From an uncultured Alphaproteobacteria bacterium (GTDB taxonomy: Bacteria; Pseudomonadota; Alphaproteobacteria; Rhizobiales; Aestuariivirgaceae), in contig CALMLK010000468.1 of assembly GCA_937868035.1 (NCBI GenBank), forward strand, positions 1-13,025: 13,025 bases of DNA. The letters run 5' to 3'. The translations under genes and the position numbers were made by a program. Below, piece by piece: positions 9,221 through 13,025 of the stretch (position 1 is the stretch's first letter; every line of letters starts with the position of its first letter). The notes under the pieces were generated by a model. That model was not told where the DNA came from. It made no database searches and saw nothing but the letters and a program-made list of their open reading frames with translations.

Positions 9221-11923
9221 CTATTCCGCCAGGACGCGCGTGGCGGGGAAGCGCACCTCCGCCAGCGTACCCTGGCCCGGTTCGCTCGCGATGCTGAACT
9301 GGGCGCGGTTCGCTTCCGCGAGCGCCTTGCTCAGCGGCAAGCCCAATCCCGTGCCCTGACGTTCGCGGCCTGCGGCATCCACGCGGATATAGGGCCGCAA
9401 GGCTTCCTGCAACTGCGTCGCCGTCATGCCGATGCCGCTGTCCTTGACGCGCAGCACCACTTCGCCCGACTCGTCCATCTGCGCCGACACGATCACCTGT
9501 CCGCCGGCATTGGTATACTTGATGGCATTGGAGAGCAGGTTGAGCAGCACCTGACGCAGCGCCCTCAGATCCGCGACGACGCGGGGCAGGCCCGGTGCCA
9601 GTGATTTTCGCACCACGACATTTGCGCGCGCCGCTTCTTCGTTGAGGAGGCGCAGCGTATGGTCGACGGCATCCGCCACGTTGACGGCGGTGAAATCCAG
9701 TTCGAGCTTGCCCGCCTCCACCTTGGACAAATCCAGAAGGTCATTCACCAGCGCCAGCAGATGTGAACCGCTGGCGTGGATGTCGTTGGCATAGGCGCGG
9801 TATTTCTCGTTGCGGATTTCACCGAAACGCTCGGTGCGCATCACGTCCGAGAACCCGAGGATGGCGTTGAGCGGCGTGCGGATTTCGTGGCTGATGCCGG
9901 CAAGGAATTCCGATTTTTGCCGGTTCGCCTGCTCGGCCATGTCGCGGGCCTCGCGCAATTCCTGTTCGGTGCGCTTCCACTGCGTGATGTCGCGCACCAC
10001 CGCGCAGAAGCTCGCCTGTGAATGGGGAGATTGCAGCTTGCCCAGCGTCACGAACAGCGGAACGGTGCCGCCCTGCTTGACGATCGCGGAAAATTCGCGG
10101 CCGTCGTTGAACACGCTGGCAAGTCCCGGTCCCGCAAGGGCTGCGAGATAATCACGCCACGCCTTGCGGCCATCGGGGCTGAGAAGGTCGGCGAAGGGCC
10201 GGCCCTGCACCTCGGACTGCGGCATGCCGAAGATGGCCTCGGCCCCGGCACTGAAGCTCAGGATGCAGCCTTCGCTGTCCAGTGCGATGATGCCGTCGGA
10301 AGCCACATCGAGCATGGCCTTGAGTTCATTGGTCGCCATCACCTGGCCGGAAGCGGGCGGCGGGGCGGGCGCGGCAGTCGCACTGGTCTCGGCCACGACG
10401 GCAACAGGTTTGCTGTCGGCAGCGACGGCAGGAGCAGGCAGTGGTGATGGCGGCACGGGTTCGGGCGCAGGTGCGGCCACGACGGGTGACGCAAGGGCGG
10501 CTTCACTCTTTGCAACGGCTGGCGCGCGGTGGAGGACAAACTCCTGCGCGGGGCCGCTGACCCAGGGCACGCAGCGGCTTGTCACCGCGAGATCGAGGGC
10601 CTCGCCCGTGGACGTAGGCAGGCTGGTCGGGCGTCGCGCTTGCGCATCGGCGCGGATCTGCTGCCACAGTCCCGCATCGCCCAGCACACGATCGGGAGAA
10701 TCATAGCCCAGCAACTCCGCCGCCTTGCGGGTGGCAAAGAGAGGCGTCTCGCCCCGGCCGATCAGAATGGCTTCGCCCGTCCGCTCGAAGGCGTGCCGCA
10801 CGGGTTCCGGCACGAACGGCATTTTCGAAACCTCGGAGCCATGAGCCTTGTCGGCGGGCGCGTCAGGAGTCCTGGCGCGGGGGTGCGCGGGTTCGGCGGT
10901 TCGCGGCGGCTTGGCGTCGGGCGGCACCTCCGCCTTTGCCTGTGGCTCCGGAGCGGGTGTCAAGGCAGGCTTCGACGGGCGGCGCGATTGCGCTTCAATC
11001 GTGTCCTGCATGGATTTCGCCAGCATGGCGAAAGCATCCTGCGGAGGAGCCACCACCGGCGCGCTGGCTGGTGCGGAAAGGCTGCGCTCCAGGGCGCGGC
11101 GGTCCGTCACGTCTTCCATGACGACAGAGATGAGGGACAGCCCGCCTGCGGGCAGGCGCGACAGGGTGAGTCGCACGTCGCGCTGTCCCAGGCGGCAGGT
11201 GAGGGGGACGACGGCGCTCGTCATGCCGCTGCGGTGCAGCGCCGTGACAAGAGCCTCGGCCTTGCCCTCAACGGCAACCAGATCCGCAAGGCTGCGGGCG
11301 GTGGCGAGGTCGATCAGGTCGCGCGCGGCAGCGTTGCCGTGAAGGATGTGGCCGCCCGCATCGCAGATCAGGACCGCGACGGGAAGGTGCAGCAGCGCTG
11401 AACCCGCCATATCACTGCCGATGGGAGAAAGGGCCTTGGGCGGCGGTTCACCCGCCACCAGAACGCCCTGCCGGCCATCGGCGAGGAGATGCAGGCTGCA
11501 CAACACCGCCATGTCTTCACCGGCACTGGCACCCGGCATGGGGAGGCGAAGGGAGCGCACCTGTCCGGGCGCAAGGGACGCCGAAAGGCCGCGCACGGCA
11601 GAAACCCCGGGGTCTTCGGCGTCGAAAGGACGGTCCACCAGATCGAACACGCTGTCGCCGCCGAGGAGTGTGACCCCTGCCGTATTGGCCCACACGATCC
11701 GTCCGCGTGCGGCATCCCACAGCCACGCCGGATTGCTGTCCTGGCGCAGGTCTTCAAGCGTTCGGGGGCGGGTGGTGGTCACGGGGGTCTGGCAGGCCTG
11801 AGCAAACGGGGCCAACGCGGCCCCAAGTCGTTGCAATAAATCAAGTTTGAGCGACCACGTCCACACTTCCTTAACCCTGATGGCCCCTGTGGTGCGAAAG
11901 CTGTGGATTGTGCGCTGCAACAT
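9221..11923 (-). CDS. Soluble multi-PAS sensor histidine kinase, PdhS/PleC/DivJ-like core
   Basis: A 900-residue kinase with no membrane segment, hence probably cytoplasmic. PAS-like regions lie near 65-150 (AWLWDAARGRIVWAN), 175-280 (ending MEDVTDRRALERSL), 376-466 and 533-655 (ending VVRDITQWKRTEQEL). Ala/Pro-rich linkers at about 283-365 and 468-527 separate them. The HisKA domain has the phosphoacceptor His679 in SHEIRTPLNAILGF. The ATPase domain has the N box NLLSNAIKYT (795-804), G1 DSGIGM (828-833) and G2 GTGLGLPLSKALAEANRA (857-874), ending in RVLAE. The ERFGEIRNEKYRAYANDIHA stretch and the GLPL G2 box resemble PdhS/PleC/DivJ kinases, which act on the cell-cycle regulator DivK. There is no receiver domain and no adjacent regulator gene. 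The start is uncertain: ATG 11923 has no ribosome site and lies inside a palindrome; GTG 11866, TTG 11836 and GTG 11782 are alternatives. Confidence 0.9.
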   Translation of the reverse strand: MLQRTIHSFRTTGAIRVKEVWTWSLKLDLLQRLGAALAPFAQACQTPVTTTRPRTLEDLRQDSNPAWLWDAARGRIVWANTAGVTLLGGDSVFDLVDRPFDAEDPGVSAVRGLSASLAPGQVRSLRLPMPGASAGEDMAVLCSLHLLADGRQGVLVAGEPPPKALSPIGSDMAGSALLHLPVAVLICDAGGHILHGNAAARDLIDLATARSLADLVAVEGKAEALVTALHRSGMTSAVVPLTCRLGQRDVRLTLSRLPAGGLSLISVVMEDVTDRRALERSLSAPASAPVVAPPQDAFAMLAKSMQDTIEAQSRRPSKPALTPAPEPQAKAEVPPDAKPPRTAEPAHPRARTPDAPADKAHGSEVSKMPFVPEPVRHAFERTGEAILIGRGETPLFATRKAAELLGYDSPDRVLGDAGLWQQIRADAQARRPTSLPTSTGEALDLAVTSRCVPWVSGPAQEFVLHRAPAVAKSEAALASPVVAAPAPEPVPPSPLPAPAVAADSKPVAVVAETSATAAPAPPPASGQVMATNELKAMLDVASDGIIALDSEGCILSFSAGAEAIFGMPQSEVQGRPFADLLSPDGRKAWRDYLAALAGPGLASVFNDGREFSAIVKQGGTVPLFVTLGKLQSPHSQASFCAVVRDITQWKRTEQELREARDMAEQANRQKSEFLAGISHEIRTPLNAILGFSDVMRTERFGEIRNEKYRAYANDIHASGSHLLALVNDLLDLSKVEAGKLELDFTAVNVADAVDHTLRLLNEEAARANVVVRKSLAPGLPRVVADLRALRQVLLNLLSNAIKYTNAGGQVIVSAQMDESGEVVLRVKDSGIGMTATQLQEALRPYIRVDAAGRERQGTGLGLPLSKALAEANRAQFSIASEPGQGTLAEVRFPATRVLAE

Positions 11924-11940
11924 TTATGTTGCATTGCACA
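11909..11940. promoter_or_regulatory. 32-base near-palindrome, candidate operator for the phasin gene and divergent kinase
   Basis: The core TGCAACAT TT ATGTTGCA (11916-11933) is a perfect 8-bp inverted repeat with a 2-base spacer. It extends outward, after a 2-base mismatch on each side, to TGTGC and GCACA, giving 13 of 15 paired positions. The right arm also contains a direct repeat TTGCA TTGCA. It lies 48 bases before the phasin start and overlaps the possible -35 box TTGCAT (11929-11934), which has a weak TAAGAG 17 bases on. Alphaproteobacterial PHB regulators of the PhaR/AniA family bind TGC-rich sites in front of phasin genes, so a PhaR site is a reasonable inference. Confidence 0.6.
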
Positions 11941-11976
11941 AAAAATGGTGGTAAGAGGGAGGCGAAACACAGGAAT

Positions 11977-11980
11977 GGAG
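11977..11980 (+). promoter_or_regulatory. Ribosome binding site fixing the phasin start
   Basis: GGAG stands eight bases before ATG 11989. The frame stays open upstream to ATG 11908, but that extension would run through the palindrome, and MTRKTKSPVEL is a natural phasin N-terminus. This site decides for 11989. Confidence 0.75.
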
Positions 11981-11988
11981 AACGCGTC

Positions 11989-12411
11989 ATGACCCGCAAG
12001 ACCAAATCCCCCGTCGAACTCGCCACCGATTTCGTCACCGGCTCCATCGATTCCGCCCAGGCCGCCTTTGGTGGTGACACTGGCCCGGCCAAGGAAAGCG
12101 TTGAAGCGCTGACCGCCTCGGCCAAGCAGTGCCAGGCCCGCCTTGCCGACCTTCAGTCCAAGGGCATGGCCTTCCTTGAAACCAACACCAAGGCCGTGAT
12201 GGGCTTCTGGCGCGATGCCGCAGCCGTCAAGTCGCCCGAGGCGCTCTTCACGCTCCAGCAGGATTTCTTCAAGGCCCAGTCGGAAGTCGCCATGAAGCAG
12301 TTCCAGGAATTGAACGATGTAACGGCAGCCTTCGTCCGCGAAGCCGCTGCCCCCGTGCAGGAAGGCTTCACCAAGAGCTTCGCTGCCTTCCCGTTCCACA
12401 AGGCCGCCTGA
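11989..12411 (+). CDS. phaP: Phasin (PHB granule-associated protein, Phasin_2 family)
   Basis: A 140-residue, entirely helical, Ala-rich protein that matches alphaproteobacterial Phasin_2 proteins. These amphipathic proteins coat the surface of polyhydroxybutyrate granules, limit their coalescence and influence synthesis and breakdown. The characteristic part is the central and C-terminal amphipathic region: ETNTKAVMGFWRDAAAVKSP, then EALFTLQQDFFKAQSEVAMK and the QFQELNDVTAAFVREAAAPV segment. No signal peptide or membrane segment is present, and length is normal. It is monocistronic: its own ribosome site lies upstream, a strong intrinsic terminator starts 52 bases after the stop, and a palindromic TGC-rich site lies upstream, consistent with PhaR-type repression relieved by PHB. 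The acetoacetyl-CoA synthetase about 4.4 kb away belongs to the same metabolic theme. Confidence 0.92.
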   Translation: MTRKTKSPVELATDFVTGSIDSAQAAFGGDTGPAKESVEALTASAKQCQARLADLQSKGMAFLETNTKAVMGFWRDAAAVKSPEALFTLQQDFFKAQSEVAMKQFQELNDVTAAFVREAAAPVQEGFTKSFAAFPFHKAA

Positions 12412-12462
12412 GTCTGGCGACCCCAGAATTCGCGGTGCCTCCCTCCCGGCGCCGCTTCCTCC

Positions 12463-12491
12463 AGGCCCGGCATGTCCGGGCCTTTTCTTTT
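12463..12491 (+). terminator. Rho-independent terminator of the phasin gene
   Basis: AGGCCCGG CATGT CCGGGCCT is a perfect 8-bp, GC-rich stem with a 5-base loop, followed directly by TTTCTTTT. It starts 52 bases after the phasin stop and separates the phasin transcript from the tRNA gene. Confidence 0.93.
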
Positions 12492-12540
12492 CGGTTTTCG
12501 GGTGAGGTCCCGCGCTGCGGAATTTTCCCGGCACAGGGGT

Positions 12541-12569
12541 TTGCACTCGGAGAAGTGTTGCGCTAGTGA
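12541..12569 (+). promoter_or_regulatory. Possible tRNA-His promoter
   Basis: TTGCAC (12541-12546) could be a -35 box, with TAGTGA (12564-12569) 17 bases on as a poor -10 box. The second box ends ten bases before the tRNA, a normal distance for a tRNA start site. The upstream terminator means the tRNA needs its own promoter in 12492-12578, but the -10 match is only two of six. Confidence 0.3.
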
Positions 12570-12578
12570 AGCGCCCGT

Positions 12579-12655
12579 GCCGCCATAGCTCAGTTGGTTA
12601 GAGCGCTAGATTGTGGATCTAGAGGTCCCCCGTTCGAGCCGGGGTGGCGGTACCA
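12579..12655 (+). tRNA. tRNA-His (anticodon GTG)
   Basis: A complete cloverleaf can be folded. The acceptor GCCGCCA pairs with TGGCGGT, with a G1-U72 wobble. The D stem is GCTC/GAGC, the anticodon stem CTAGA/TCTAG carries loop TTGTGGA (anticodon GTG at 12613-12615), and the T stem CCCCG/CGGGG carries loop TTCGAGC. Discriminator A73 and an encoded CCA follow. The base before G1 is T, so the G-1 found in almost all other tRNA-His is not encoded. Loss of G-1 with U72/A73 is a known feature of many Alphaproteobacteria, whose histidyl-tRNA synthetase has changed to match. Confidence 0.97.
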
Positions 12656-12687
12656 TCTCCCCCAGCGATATTTTCAGCACGTTGGCC

Positions 12688-13025
12688 TTACTGGCTGGCC
12701 CAGATGATGCGCGCCACCCAGTCGACGCTCTTCATGTCGAGCACCTTGTTGGGGTGGTCGGGATTGAACGAAGCGAGCTCAATGCTCTTGGCGGTTTGCC
12801 GCTGCATGATCTTGGCCATCACCTGGCCATCCGTGGTGCGCACCACCACGCGGTCGCCCTTGCGCACCGTGGCGGCGGGCGAGATGATGATGGTGTCGCC
12901 CTCGCGATAAACAGGCTGCATGGAATCACCCGTGATCTCCAGCGCGTAGGCGGCGTTGGCGGTGACACCGGGCGCCTCGACCTCGTCCCAGCCGTTGCCG
13001 TCGGGAAGGCCCGAATCATCGACGA
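12688..13025 (-). CDS. S24/LexA-like repressor, C-terminal part, 5' end cut by window edge
   Basis: The last 111 residues of a protein whose N-terminal part lies beyond the window. They form an S24 peptidase (LexA/CI C-terminal) domain: ANAAYALEITGDSMQPVYRE carries the catalytic-type serine (codon 12922-12924). It is followed by GDTIIISPAATVRKGDRVVV, then DGQVMAKIMQRQ with the matching lysine (codon 12811-12813), and SVDWVARIIWASQ at the end. In this family such domains usually follow a helix-turn-helix and either self-cleave on RecA activation or serve only for dimerisation. The internal ATG at 12919-12921 is the Met of GDSM and not a start. It faces tRNA-His with a 32-base gap. Whether it is a prophage-type repressor or a housekeeping regulator cannot be told here. 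Confidence 0.88.
   Translation of the reverse strand, partial: VDDSGLPDGNGWDEVEAPGVTANAAYALEITGDSMQPVYREGDTIIISPAATVRKGDRVVVRTTDGQVMAKIMQRQTAKSIELASFNPDHPNKVLDMKSVDWVARIIWASQ

Noticed and set aside
7790..9604. 604-codon open frame on the plus strand, antisense to the permease and kinase genes
   Set aside because: Its translation is rich in Arg, Gln, His and Gly with no family motif, it spans the boundary of two well-supported genes, and long antisense frames are expected at this GC content.
10340..10520. Apparent repetitive sequence in the kinase gene
   Set aside because: It encodes an Ala/Pro-rich linker; codons are degenerate and no true tandem unit is present.
10529..11401. 290-codon open frame on the plus strand opposite the kinase
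   Set aside because: Lies opposite the Ala/Pro linkers and PAS regions; Arg/Gly-rich with no motif, a composition artefact.
11975..11992. Five-codon mini-frame ATG GAG AAC GCG TCA TGA overlapping the phasin start, a possible leader peptide
   Set aside because: AGGA abuts its ATG with no usable spacing, and its GAG is part of the phasin ribosome site; probably chance.

Overview
The window looks like chromosomal DNA of a GC-rich alphaproteobacterium, most likely of the order Hyphomicrobiales (Rhizobiales). The evidence is a thuK-thuA-thuB cluster of the rhizobial type, a Phasin_2-family phasin, an acetoacetyl-CoA synthetase, a kinase whose core resembles the PdhS/PleC/DivJ group, and a tRNA-His with the alphaproteobacterial acceptor end (no encoded G-1, A73). 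I name no genus. Coding density is very high, no stretch over 300 bases lacks a gene, and I see no insertion sequence, CRISPR array or obvious base-composition break.

Layout. Positions 1-2628 (+) hold the end of a disaccharide-import and catabolism operon: thuK (5' end outside the window), thuA overlapping it by ATGA, and thuB after a 101-base gap with a strong palindrome. Facing it (-) is a likely operon of an AsmA-family protein, moaE and a membrane-anchored thermonuclease-like protein (5509 down to 2632), with moaE and the nuclease overlapping by GTGA. A 46-base divergent gap leads to an acetoacetyl-CoA synthetase (5556-7547, +). It ends tail-to-tail with a two-domain iron(III)-type ABC permease (9211-7544, -); both stop codons lie in one CTAG. 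Nine bases upstream of the permease ends a 900-residue multi-PAS soluble histidine kinase (11923-9221, -).

Divergent from the kinase is a phasin gene (11989-12411, +). Between them lies a 32-base near-palindrome, a good operator candidate, which also contains the most upstream ATG of the kinase frame. The phasin ends at a textbook intrinsic terminator. Then come tRNA-His(GTG) (+) and, on the minus strand at the window edge, the C-terminal part of an S24/LexA-like repressor.

How the genes fit together: ThuK powers uptake of trehalose-like disaccharides, and ThuB with ThuA are known in rhizobia and Agrobacterium to act through 3-keto derivatives. The acetoacetyl-CoA synthetase and phasin both belong to polyhydroxybutyrate (PHB) turnover: one reactivates acetoacetate from PHB breakdown, the other coats granules. 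I found no clearly new multi-gene system. The most interesting points are the palindrome shared by the phasin and a PdhS-like kinase, and that kinase's pairing with a lone iron-type permease.
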